Source: Laburnicola sp. R22_1
Taxonomy: Eukaryota; Ascomycota; Dothideomycetes; Pleosporales; Didymosphaeriaceae
Assembly: GCA_014281115.1 (NCBI GenBank)
Contig: JACONQ010000014.1
Span: 124,001-188,000 of the forward strand
Direction of reading: 5' to 3'
DNA: 64,000 nucleotides
In this document: positions 26,401 to 37,117 of the stretch, piece by piece
How the letters are laid out: every line of letters starts with the position of its first letter
Position numbering within the stretch: the first letter of the stretch is position 1
The notes under the pieces: generated by a model
The model's input: the letters and a program-made list of their open reading frames with translations, nothing else
The model's database searches: none
What the model was told of the DNA's origin: nothing
Made by a program: the position numbers and the translations under genes

Positions 26401-27128
26401 AAGAGAACTAACTTTAAAACTAGACTTAGCTCTTAGTCTAGTTACTATTCTGGGATAGAGTTAGCTCTACGGACGCTTGCCCCAAATTATGTTAAAGGGA
26501 GGGAAATAAGGAAGTAAGAGCGGCTTAGTAAGTATTAAGGGGTAAACTCTAAGAGTCTTTATAATGTAAAGAGAGCCTAAACCCGCCCTAGGTAGGCTTC
26601 TTAGGATATCTTCTAGTGTCCTCTAAGGGGGTCTGTAGTAAAGTTTAGCTTCTACCTACTCTTGCCTAGTGCTAAAAGTGTATACTATATATCTAGTGCC
26701 CTCTAGGAGGGTCTATAGTAAAGTTTAGCTTTTATCCACTCTTGCCTAGTGCTAGAAGTGTATGTTATATAAGTATAATGCCCTAATAAGATCTATTACT
26801 ACGCTAATTAGAGCGTGGCCCGCTTTGTTCGCACGGCACGGTTGCTCTAAATATAGTATCCTAGTGCCCTTATCCTATCTTTATAAATATATCTACTTGC
26901 CCTCTAGGTCCCGCGCTGCGTATCTAAGATAATAACCCTATTAATATCTACTACGTATAAGTTAGAAGATATTCTATATTTAACTATACGCTAGTGCATA
27001 TTCTTTTGCTACGCTATTCCTAACTAATATAGTAGCGAACTACACTCTATTACTAACTATATAATAATAGTAGACTTGTGTATATTACTAAGCCTTATAG
27101 AGTTTGCCTATATATTGCCGAGCCTTAT
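26401..27128. other. non-coding stretch with an 80-bp tandem duplication
   Basis: No gene is visible. A GC-normal patch at 26,480-26,900 contains the tandem duplication listed next. It could be a solo LTR or the flank of helicase copy B, but no TG..CA pair was found. Confidence 0.4.
26609..26770. repeat. tandem duplication, about 80 bp x 2
   Basis: Two adjacent copies of a unit starting TCTAGTGTCCTCTA / TCTAGTGCCCTCTA and running through TAGTAAAGTTTAGCTT, CTCTTGCCTAGTGCTA and AGTGTATA. They differ by a few transitions. Confidence 0.8.
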
Positions 27129-27540
27129 TAATTGTATCCTAGTTAACCTAGGTAATAAGGAGCTTACTTAGGAGGTAGAACGTATAGAACTACTCGAGCT
27201 GGAAATGTGCGGCATTACTGCTAAGGATCTTGAGGCAGAGAGGAAGATGGCGATAGAGGCCTACCTTAAAGAGAGCATCCTAGTTAACATAAGTAATAAG
27301 GAGCTTGCTTAGAAGGCAGAATATATAGAGCTGCTTAAGCTAGAATATATACGAATTACGCGCGATATTACTGCTAAGGATCTTAAGGTAGAGAGGGAGA
27401 TAGTAATAGAGGACTACCTTAACGACCTCTATAAGTGGGGGGAAGAGCAGGGCTAGTGGCGAGAGCTAATTAGAGACAGATACGGGCGACAGCTACCGTA
27501 CTATAATTCTAATACAGAGTACTTACTATATAGTATATAG
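27129..27540 (+). pseudogene. decayed coding stretch with a 47-residue tandem repeat
   Basis: The plus strand reads as a charged, helix-prone protein with two TAG-interrupted copies of a 141-bp unit (ILVN-x-x-NKEL start at about 27,136 and 27,277; ITAKDLEAER / ITAKDLKVER inside). It ends with WRELIRDRYGRQLPYY. The 141-bp spacing is an exact multiple of three, so the repeat arose in a coding context. The product is not recognised; a coiled-coil Gag or a host repeat protein are both possible. Confidence 0.5.
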
Positions 27541-28089
27541 CTCTGCTACACGCAGCGCCATATCTATAGTTAGTTCTTATATAGGTTATTAGGGCTAGGG
27601 AGTTACTAGTACTATAGTACAAAAGTATAGATCACTAGTAGAATTGGGCAGGCTATAGTAAGACTATAGGTTACTTAGCTACTCTATAACTATCTCTACC
27701 CTAGATGGTGTATGTACGCATAAAGAGTGGCAAGACTAGTAGATAAGAAATTCTAGAAGGTAATAGTAGTAGGTAGCTAAGAATACTATATATTTTAGAA
27801 AATATAATTAAATAGTAGTAGAATCTAATAAAAGGTTTAGTTGTACGTACGAAATACAGGACACAAATAGGAGTTAGGGTTAGAGAAATAGTTATTATTA
27901 TATAGGTGTACTCCTAGCTAAGTATAGTTAGTTATTCTGTATATAATATTTATATATAAGATTAGTAAGGTTCTTTAAATAGTTCTATATTAGAGTCTAC
28001 TACACTATAATAGTAAACTACCTAGTTTTATACTAAGAAACTACAATTGTTCTATATACCTATTTATAGTGCCTATTTATTTCTATCTA
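27541..28089. other. no recognisable feature
   Basis: AT-rich sequence with no sustained reading frame, terminal repeat or simple repeat of note. Confidence 0.5.
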
Positions 28090-29012
28090 ATTCTTAGAAC
28101 CCTTTCTGCCTTAACTCTTACTGCTCTTTTCTTTCTTCTTTTTAGTTTTCTTAGTAAGCGAGAAACTGCTAACTTTAGGGTGCACCTTCTTAAACTTATC
28201 TATTACTTTATTCTTCTCTAGTTCTAAAAGATGCGAGATATTAGTAGGCTTGGGCACAAAGCTTTTATAGTTCCTAATCTAGTTAATAATTTTCTATATG
28301 GTTGGGAGATTTCTTTGTACTTGCTATGCTCTAATAGTTGCTTATTTGCCTTATTAGAACTACTTAGAAGGCTGTAAAGTTTCTCCTACTTAGTAGCGTC
28401 TTCTTTAGCCAGCGTTATTAGTGGACCTTCCTCCTTAGGTTCGAACCTAGCACTGGGATTTGCGCCTACGCTAGACGCTAACCTCTTTTTAAAAGTATTA
28501 AAGAAAGACGCGGCTGCGCCCATATTAATATTGGCACGAGAGCCAGTTAGATCGCTATTATTAACGCGCGATATCTCTATTCCTTGCTTAGACTTCTTTG
28601 GCGTCTTTGCAGTGCAATAGTAGTTATCTAAATTAATACTACCTATAATCTACTACCACTTCTTCTTTTAAAAAGCAAGCTTTTACTCTCTAAGCTCTAT
28701 AACTTAATTAGCATACCTATCTAGAAAACCGGCAATTTGGTTAATCCGTCTTATATCTATCTAGTCCGTAATTATGGCAAGCGCGACTATAAATAGGAGT
28801 GTTTCTAGATACTAATCCGCTAGAAGCCTAGGGTCTATAGCGTGCCTAAGCTTAATAATCTTCTTTACCCTATCTAATAGGATAAAGTAAAATTCCCCCT
28901 TGCTAGACTCTTTACTCTAACTACTCTTATTAGGCAGAAGATTATTCTTAGTAATATAAACAAAGCTATTAAGAAAATTAACCCTAAGCTTTTCTACTAG
29001 TTTGGGGGGCAT
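28090..29012 (-). pseudogene. unrecognised decayed gene, about 300 codons
   Basis: An ATG at 29,012 starts MPPKLVEKLRVNFLN. The frame continues with scattered TAG stops through KGEFYFILLDRVKKI, GSRANINMGAAASFF and ARFEPKEEGPL, shifts frame near 28,330, then ends in a Lys/Ser-rich tail (KKTKKKKEKSSKS) near 28,110. Residue usage is that of a real protein. No family was recognised; a retrotransposon Gag is one possibility. The TAG stops fit RIP. Confidence 0.5.
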
Positions 29013-29825
29013 ACCTTCTAGATTTTAATTAGAGTTATTAAAGTTAGCATAGTCTAGAAAACTAAATAATACTAAGAGAAAGCCTAGCAAGTTTTTTCTA
29101 TATATATTAGCTACTAGAAATATAGAGTAGGTTAGCTATTAGGGGGTTAGGAGTAAAGTTTACTCTAGACCCCTAAGCGTTAAAAGAGAGTTAGGAAACT
29201 TACCTATATTAGGCCACCGCGTAAGTTCTGCGGATAACTAGTTAAAAGAAATATATAGGGAGTGTCTAGCCTCCTCTATAGGTATATCCTAGAATTTGCC
29301 GCTCGCAATTATTAGTATCTGGCTAGTTAACTATTACTCTAACCTAGTAGTTATACTAAAAATTATAACCTATTCTAAAAACGAGTGTAGACGCAAATAG
29401 TACTTAGTTATATATTTATGAGTTATTTTATTATTATTAAACATAGCTACGCTCTAATAGAGTATTAGAAATATAGATAGAGAAAATATTATAACTAAGT
29501 ATTTTAAAGACCTCTTACACTAGCTTTTAGATAAGGGATATTATAAACTAATATATAAGCTTCTTATTATATAGCAGCGCCTAGTTTATATAGAGTAATA
29601 GTATACTTAATAGTTTAGAAGAGTTGTTTATAAATGCCTACGCTGCCTTAAAAGGGGCCATTTTCTAGAAATTAGAGAGAAGGGCTAGACTAATTAGGAT
29701 CTAAACTAGTAGTTGCCTTAAGTAGCCAGCGTATACGCTCGCCATAAGTAGTAGTGGTAGACTTAGAGAGGGCTACGAACTACTTAAATAATATACTATT
29801 TTTATAGAAAAAGCTTTTATAATTC
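29013..29825. other. AT-rich flank of the palindrome
   Basis: No gene was seen. The inverted repeat begins abruptly at 29,826, inside a repeat element that is complete only on the far side. This is therefore the unique flank at the left breakpoint. Confidence 0.5.
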
Positions 29826-30620
29826 TAGGTATATTTCTTATAAGTAGTAGAATAAGGATAATATATACTAGATACACTATTGCTCTATTATTATATTAAG
29901 GTTATCCTTAATAAATCTCCTACTATTATTTCTCTACGCCTATGCTCTGCTATTTATCTAGGTATTAATATTATTTTTAAAGAAGTACTCGCTGTTGCTA
30001 AAAAGTATACGCTAAAAATTTGCGCTACTATTATTAAAGAGGCTATTAAAGTAACTACACTAGAGTTCTATTCTATTTAGATGCTTATTTAGTGTAAGGG
30101 GCGAGTATACTTAACTATTTATAAGGTAGTTCTAGTGTACTAGTTAGATTAGTAGCTTATTTAGTTTGCGAAGAACTATAAGGTTAAATTTCCGCTCTAG
30201 TAGATATAATTACTTCTTATTAGTAGTAGAATTATCTAGTAGAAGATATAAAAGGAGAATAATAAGGTGTTTATTAATAAGCTATATAGTAGTAAGAGCG
30301 TCGCATAAATCTATAAGATTTTTCTAACTATTATTACTATTATTATTATTAAGTTAGCTTATTTAGCGCGTAAGTATAAATAACTAATAATAGTAGTAGT
30401 AATAAGCTAGGTATACTATGTATGCTATAAGTAAACTTTGCGTAGATTAGAAGCTTATAAGGTATAGATAGAGTGTGAGTAAGTTTAAACTATTATTGTA
30501 TTGTTAGATAGTGTTTAAGATTAGTCTTTAATTAGAATTAAGTGCTATATATAGTATATAATAACCTTTTATCTTAATCTACTTTAATCTTAACCTAAAA
30601 AAAGGTTAAAAAAGACATTT
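29826..30620 (+). repeat. repeat element X, copy 1, truncated
   Basis: A decayed element with a TAG-broken frame, of which 29,880-30,080 is still open. The same element lies inverted at about 32,530-33,640 and, in the right arm, at 56,155-57,260 and 61,090-62,165. This copy lacks about 320 bp that the far-right copy has, because the palindrome breaks here. No protein family was recognised. Confidence 0.7.
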
Positions 30621-30825
30621 AGTAAGCTAACAACTACTATATATACATTTTTAACTTAAGTATTTAGTATTTTTTTATTTCTTAAGTCTTATTATTATAT
30701 ATTTAATATTTCTATATAGGTTTTTATGAACTATTTTAATTTAAACTTTTTATACTTTTTTACCTAAAATTCTGTATATTAAACTTTTATATATATTATT
30801 ATTAGGCTACTAAATAGGTTTAGGG

Positions 30826-30990
30826 TATCTAGCTTAGGTATAGAGTTAGGTTAGAGTCGTATGGACCCTAGGTATAGGTTAGGTTAGGGTTGCATAGACC
30901 CTAGTTATAGGTTAGGTTAGGTTATATAGACCTTAGGTATAGGTTAAGTTAAATTATATAAACTTCTAAGTATAGATTATATTAAAGTAC
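30826..30990. repeat. 33-bp minisatellite with TTAGG-like motifs (left arm)
   Basis: Four to five degenerate copies of a unit like GACCCTAGGTATAGGTTAGG followed by TTAGGGTTGCATA. Copies become more A/T-rich towards 30,990. The TTAGGG content recalls telomeric repeat, but the period is 33 bp. Confidence 0.75.
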
Positions 30991-31601
30991 CTATTAGAGT
31001 TGCGTAACTTATATTATATAAAATTAATAGTAATAAGATTAGTAACTTTAGTTACTCTTTAAAGGTGTATAAGAAAAAAGATCTAAATAAAAATAAAATT
31101 AACGCTATTTTGCTATTAATATTGAAGATCTTCGTCGTGTTAAGATTCTAACCAAGGTCGAATTCGCACTATACACAGAGAGGAGTAAAATAGGAGGCAC
31201 TAAAACCTAGCACCTAGCACACAGTGGTAGTAATAAAATATACACAAAATAACAATAATTTCGTTATCGACGTTTTGCACGGCGGTATTGTTAATAGCAG
31301 TTAATAGATAGTCTACTATCTAGCATAACTAAGTTATATGTTATCTCTTAACTAGTGGACTGTTAGAGAGCCGCAGTAGATCGCGGAGTCGCAACCGCAG
31401 GAGTAGTGTGGGCGATAGGACGCTTAACCATAGTTTAGTTGTCGCGCTCGCGACCTGGCAGCTATAGCGCAACTATGGTTCGCCATACGCACAGCGTATA
31501 AAGTCTGCCTACTCTTACAATATTAGTAACGCCCAGTACACCAAATCTTCACCTTTAACTTACACAACACTAAGTCTTTTAAATCTAAATACCTCTTTAT
31601 T

Positions 31602-32200
31602 ATGTGCGGCGACGCGACACCTTTCTAGCGTCCTAAGATTGCGTTGTCTCATACCCGCGGTTAGACAGCTGCCAGAGAATTCGAAACCAGCATAGACAAC
31701 TAGCTAGGCAACATTAGCCATCTAGCCTACCTACTACAAGATAAGGTTCAAGAGGCAGGGCTGCTAGAGGACCAAATTAATTATAATCACACTATCCTAG
31801 AGGTTACATCCAATAATCTATTTAGGCCATATATAATCTTCACGTAACTCTAAATCCTTAAGTGCCAGGCCATCCTTTTATACAAAGACCTAGGAAGAGA
31901 TGCAGCAACCTTTGTAAGAAAACAATAGCACCTTGCTATTACGTTGCTGGCAAGGCTAGAGGACAGGCTAAGATATAGTAGTAGGCGTCTATTAGAGGAG
32001 GAGTGGATATTTCTTATACGTTGCCAGAGCGCGCGCGCGCAGCTATAGCGGGAGAAGCTCCTAGCGATAGTTAAGATCGTGCGGGCGCACAAGGACAATA
32101 AGGAGTAAGGGCGGCGGCAGCAGCAGGAGTATAGAGGAGATGGGCGGCGGCAGCAAGGTCCTAGGGGGGCGGTATACAGCTCGCCAATTACAAGAGGAGA
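31602..32200 (+). pseudogene. unrecognised decayed gene (left arm)
   Basis: The frame starts at ATG 31,602 (MCGDATPF) and can be followed with TAG stops through LGNISHLAYLLQDKVQEAGL, a KCQAILLYKDLGRDAATFVR segment and LEDRLRYSSRRLLEEEW to a Gln/Arg-rich low-complexity tail near 32,150. Local composition is close to GC-normal. The upstream 31,110-31,600 looks like a promoter or LTR-like region. The antisense ORF at 31,850-32,098 is a shadow of it. Confidence 0.45.
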
Positions 32201-32531
32201 TTTACTGTAGGAGAGTTTTTCTATTAATATATATATTTATTATATTATAATATGGCTAACATTGTAGTAGCGCTAAGGTCTTAACTACTTTTATAGTAGC
32301 TGCTCTTAGTAAAAAGAAGTTAGTAGCTTGCTATCTAAAACCTTAAAACCTTATATAGTTTTAATAGTCTTCTTATTAGCTAGTAGCTTATAAATATTGT
32401 TCCCCTTATCTAATAGTGCTGTATCCCCTAAATTATTCTCCTCTATATTAGAATTTAATAACTTTGTAGATTGCTTATTAGCTATTGCAAACTTAACTAT
32501 TATAACTTTTTTATTGGCTTGCCAAATACCT

Positions 32532-33640
32532 TTTTTAATTTTTTTTTAGTTTAAGTTTAAGTAGATTAAGAGAGAAGGTTATTATATTCTACTATATATA
32601 GCACCCAATTCTAATTAAAGACTAACTTTAAATACCTTAATAACGCAATAATAGTTTAAACTTACTTACACACCCTAATACTAATAAGCTTCTAGTCCTA
32701 ATATATAATTCACGTACGCTATATATAGTATACCTAGCTTATTACTACTACTATTATTAGTTATCTACGCTCGCGCGCTAGATAAGCTAACTTAATAGCA
32801 ATAATAGTTAAGAGGATCTTATAGATCTATATAATACTCTTACTACTATATAGCTTAATAATAAACACCTTATTATTCTCTTTTTACGTCCCTTACTAGA
32901 TAATTCTATTACTAATAAGGAGTAATTACGTCTACTAGAGTAGGAATATAGTCTTACTATTCTTTATAAACTAGACTAGCTGCTAGCCTAACTAGTATAT
33001 AAGAATAGCCTTATAAATAGTTAAGTATACCTATCTATCGCGCTAGATAAGCTTATAGATAGAATAGAACTCTAATATAGTTACTTTAATAGCTACTTTA
33101 ATAGTAGTAGTATAAATCTTTAGTATATACTTTTAGTAATAGTAAGTACTTCTTTAGAAATAATATTAATATCTAGATAGATAGTGAAGTATAAAGAGAT
33201 AGTAGGAGATTTGTTAAAAACAATCTTAATATAGTAATAGAGCGATAGTGCATCTAGTATATATTACTCTTATTCTACTTATAAGAAATAGTATATACCT
33301 ATTAATATAGTAAATATTAACTTATATTATTTATAATAATCTAAATAGTAAGTTTATAATAATTAGAATAGCGAAGAAAGAATGGCTTATAGTATTATCG
33401 CGCTAAAGTTTTATCCCTCTCCTAAAGTTCTAACTATAGCCTCTTTGTAAAAGATTTGCTTATAGGAGCCTTACGCTAAGACTACTAAGCTCGCTTAGTA
33501 GTTTAAACACGCTTTTTTATAATTACCTTTCTTACGCTCTTTTTAATTACTAAGTAGGGGCTCTGCTTTTTTATTATATTATTTAAGATAAAAGCCTTTG
33601 TCGTCCTACCCCTAGATAGATAAATTAACGCCATATAACT
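32532..33640 (-). repeat. repeat element X, copy 2 (left arm)
   Basis: A longer copy of element X, inverted relative to copy 1. Its outer end reads CTAAGTAGGGGCTCTGCTTT followed by GATAGATAAATTAACGCC. It holds the same TAG-broken frame as copy 1. A hairpin-forming AAGCAG...CTGCTT lies near its terminus. Confidence 0.7.
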
Positions 33641-35600
33641 TTTTAAATTATTTAACCAGTAAGATTGTGCCTTTAATTCCTAATTACATCCCTACTAGTG
33701 TTAAAGACGCGCTTAATACCTACCTCTAAAATCTATACTACTAGAATATCCTTTATAATCTATATAAATTAGAGGTAAGATATTTAATAAACTTTCTACT
33801 ACACTAGTATATTAAACCTATTATCCTTTTTAACTATAAGAGTACTTAGGTACATTTCTTCTTCTATTTTATAGAATACTTCGCGTATATTTTATACACA
33901 GTGTAACGCTATAAAAGAAAGCTATAGGTGTATTAAAAAATAATATAAATTAAGGTAAAGTAATAAAACTAGTTTAGTAACTATTTAGGGACAGAGTATG
34001 TGCAAAATAGCTAGCCCCTTATAGAGTTAATTATAAGCTGTACTATAGTCTATAGTATATAGTACTAAAGTTAATAATAATAACATAACGTAGTTACCTA
34101 CGTACAAAGTATAAAAATCTGCAACTAGATATATTAAGTATTTATCTATTTACTATATAATATATTTAATTATTACGTAAGACTTTAAGGTTATAATTTA
34201 GTATAGCTATTTCTTAACCTAATAACGTACTTTCTATAGGGCGGGCGGTTACGCGCCTATATATATATAACAAGCTAGATAATAATAATAAAATATATAA
34301 TAATAATACTACCTTTTCACGCTTTTTTAATTACTAAGCAGGGGGCTCTGCTTTTTTGTTATGTTATTTAAGATGAAAGCCTTTGTCGTGCTATCCCTAG
34401 GTAGTTAATTTAACGCCACATATAATAATAATAAAATATATAATAATAAGAAGTATAACCTAGACACTAATAATAGATATATATAGGATAGGTATTATAA
34501 AGGTTAGACGCCTACTATTCCTATAAAATGTATAGTAGTATAGTATAAGTTATATAGCAAATAGATTACTATAGCTAGTTTATCTTATTACAGCGTTTAG
34601 TAATACCTAAATATTCTAGGGACTATAGATTTTAACTTATAGCTTTGTCTCTACTAGTTTAGCTATTTAGTGCTTAGCTATACTAGTAATTATTATTACT
34701 AGAGCACTTTTAGAAAATAAAAGGCAAGATTTAATTAGATTTAAGAGCGATAGAGTAAGAGTAATAAAAGAAAGGTTAAGCACAATCTAAAATACCTAAG
34801 GTTTTGCTAAAATAAAGAAATATATAAGAAGTAGTTATTAGAGGTATAGAGCATATATAGGTACGCGCTTATACTATAGAATATTTATAAGTAATAAGTA
34901 GAGTAAGGCTAGTAAAGTGTTAGAGTACTATTTAGTATTAGGAGTAGGGAGCGCGCGTGTAATTTATTATATATTATAGTAATAGTAGTAGTAGTAGTAG
35001 TAGTAGTAGAGTGTGCGTACGTATAGTAGGTTGTTTATTATCTAGTAATATAGCAAATGGTTAAAAGGTAGAATTAATTATCTAATAAGATAGTGGGTGG
35101 GCAAGTAAGTTAAAGATATTATTATTATAAGTTATCGTCTTAAAAGCTAGGAGGAGAAACGTTAATAAAGTTTTAATACGCTCTAGGTCCTAGGGCTTAG
35201 CGTATACATAATATAACATTATATAATATTATATAGGCGCTAGTAACACAATAAAAAACGCAGTAATTAAACGTAGTAGGGCTACTTAAAAACCAAATAA
35301 GTGGAGGCAGTTTATAACTCTTATCCAAAAGGATTTCTTCTTCTATCTAAGTTAGGCCTGAGTTATAATTAATATTTAGTGTAGCTAAACTTTAGCTAAA
35401 GGTAGAGAGGCTACTAGACTATAAACTAGGTAGCAAAACAGGCTTTTAAAACTATTTACTACCTTAAAACTATCTTAGGTTAGTATTTAAGACTAGAGTG
35501 AGGTCTTTAGCCATTAGGCTATTATAGTAATTAAGGTACTCTAGGAACTATTAGTAGTATATATACTTATTCTAGGTCTCCTATATCTTATCCCATATAA
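33641..35600. other. AT-rich decayed DNA (left arm)
   Basis: No gene was resolved. The tract includes a 100-bp terminal fragment of element X (about 34,318-34,417) flanked by near-identical copies of an ATAATAATAAAATATATAAT-type repeat, and a (TAG)n microsatellite at about 34,980-35,010. The AT-rich tract ends near 35,600, where normal base composition begins. Confidence 0.5.
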
Positions 35601-35787
35601 CTGTAATTAGCGCACAGCGTGTGTTCCGAAATGTGTCCTTTGCTACTAACGGTGCCCGCGCTGCCCTAAGCTTAGCATTTACCCCACACTCTATGCCAAG
35701 AACGCTGAAGCGCTGAGTCTCCAACTCCTACACCTTAACACCGAGCACTCTACATCATACTCAACAACTAGCAATATTAATAACCTG

Positions 35788-36096
35788 CTAGATCGAACAC
35801 TCTTTTTCAAATGTAAGCAGCGTATCTTTCACCCGTACGTCTTTTACATCAGTCGCTAACTTAGAGTAAGGTGCACGCAAGTTACTACAATTATTGTCGA
35901 ATTCGATGAGCAAGGCCGCAGACGAACGCGAACCGAAGTTAGGAGAGTGGACTGTAAGAGGAAACGTGCGCGACGTCTGATTGGAACCCGAATAACCGTC
36001 GAACTCACAAGACACAACTTTTGGAATGATAATCTTGGGGGCGAGGGCGTCAATAGCGCAGAAAGCACGTTTTGGGCAGATGCATAAACGATGCAA
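35788..36096 (-). CDS. hypothetical ORF (left arm)
   Basis: A 102-codon frame ending FEKECSI at 35,788. It differs from its mirror at 53,702-54,002 by a one-base indel near 35,960. That indel puts the first third in another frame, so only about 60 C-terminal residues (LTVHSPNFGSRSSAALLIEF...) are shared. No domain was seen. Coding status is doubtful. Confidence 0.25.
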   Translation of the reverse strand: MHRLCICPKRAFCAIDALAPKIIIPKVVSCEFDGYSGSNQTSRTFPLTVHSPNFGSRSSAALLIEFDNNCSNLRAPYSKLATDVKDVRVKDTLLTFEKECSI

Positions 36097-36127
36097 ATAA
36101 CATAGTGCTAGTACATAATTGAACTCT

Positions 36128-37117
36128 TCATGCCTGTGCTCTTCTCTGGGCTTTCTCCGCCACCAGCCACGCTTCTATCTTCTCCATCGCCAACTCATCA
36201 TGGCGTTGGGCAGATATGGTGTAATCCTCGTCTACCCAGCCAGGCGTGCCTCCCGAGAGAAGTTTCTCACCAAACTTTTTGCAAGATCCAAGATCGAATA
36301 TAACCGGGTTGTCATCGCTATTGAGGGCAATGTTCGTAGGGTTGAGGTCGTTATGTGCCAGTCTATGGGAATGAAGATGCTTTACACCCGCACGAATGCC
36401 TTCCATACAAGCATCAATGTCGAGATCATGTGGAACATCCTCAAAACGATATCGCAATATAACTTTGTACTTGTCAAGGGCAATCCCAGTAATGCGACCG
36501 CGATTGACGACACAACCATGGAATCTGATCAGATTTGGATGGTGGTGTTGATTGAGATACTGTAAGACTTCCGCTTCCTCGAGGAGCAAACGGGGCAAGA
36601 GCTTCGTTTCCTCTTTGTTGTCAAGGCACAGCAGTTTAGGGCGTTTTATGTAGAGCTTCTTCCGGACTGCTTCTGACACAACGGCCGTACCCGCGGGCTT
36701 CAGTGGATAAATCTTTTCGTCTGGAACCCGTTTCAGAAGTCGAGTGAGGTCTCCGACGGCTAAATCATACTTTCTTATTCCATGTGCCTGACCGAACCAA
36801 GCTACGTCCTGATCATCGACGTAGGTGAAGGTTGATCGAATGATTGCGCCAGTTACACTATCTTCAACTTCACAAAGGCTTGCCAAGTCCCTCTTTGTCC
36901 TGATATTAGGACCGATGGAAGAATCCTTTTGGGACTGATCGACGCGCATATTACGGGGCGTGCTGGTGTGTGAGGGCTGCGGCGGGCGTGTGGCATATGT
37001 CGGCGTGTGAGGATTGTCGGCGTGTGAGGATTGTCGGCGTGTGAGGATTGTCGGCGTGTGAGGATTGTCGGCGTGAGAGAATGTCGGCGTGTGAGGAATG
37101 TGGACGTAAGAAGCCAT
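36128..37117 (-). CDS. protein-kinase-like protein (left arm)
   Basis: A 329-residue ORF if translation starts at ATG 37,117 (MASYVHIP); a second start at 36,949 (MRVDQSQ) would skip the minisatellite-coded part and give 273 residues. The C-terminal two thirds are a protein kinase fold: a probable ATP-binding Lys in YIKRPKLL, an alpha-C Glu in LLLEEAEVL, the catalytic loop HNDLNPTN (family HRDLKPxN, catalytic Asp kept, Arg and Lys replaced by Asn) and DLGS in place of DFG. A clear glycine-rich loop is not visible. The last segment GGTPGWVDED resembles an activation segment. There are no stops and it looks intact. The frame on the opposite strand is a shadow. The substrate is unknown. Confidence 0.8.
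   Translation of the reverse strand: MASYVHIPHTPTFSHADNPHTPTILTRRQSSHADNPHTPTYATRPPQPSHTSTPRNMRVDQSQKDSSIGPNIRTKRDLASLCEVEDSVTGAIIRSTFTYVDDQDVAWFGQAHGIRKYDLAVGDLTRLLKRVPDEKIYPLKPAGTAVVSEAVRKKLYIKRPKLLCLDNKEETKLLPRLLLEEAEVLQYLNQHHHPNLIRFHGCVVNRGRITGIALDKYKVILRYRFEDVPHDLDIDACMEGIRAGVKHLHSHRLAHNDLNPTNIALNSDDNPVIFDLGSCKKFGEKLLSGGTPGWVDEDYTISAQRHDELAMEKIEAWLVAEKAQRRAQA
36996..37099 (-). repeat. 17-bp minisatellite in the kinase N-terminus (left arm)
   Basis: About six units of CACACGCCGACAATCCT (minus strand). The period is not a multiple of three, so successive units are read in rotating frames, giving mixed PHTPTILTRRQSSHADN-type peptide. Gain or loss of one unit would shift the frame from ATG 37,117 but not from the downstream ATG 36,949. 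Confidence 0.9.

Noticed and set aside
30826..30990. Interstitial telomere array
   Set aside because: The period is 33 bp with a non-telomeric constant part; TTAGGG appears only within units.
31850..32098. 82-codon minus-strand ORF in the left arm (102 codons at 57,640 in the right)
   Set aside because: It is antisense to a better protein-like frame and its start changes with the local rearrangement.
36119..36565. 148-codon ORF antisense to the kinase (and its mirror at 53,224-53,670)
   Set aside because: No motif of its own; it is a shadow of the conserved kinase frame.
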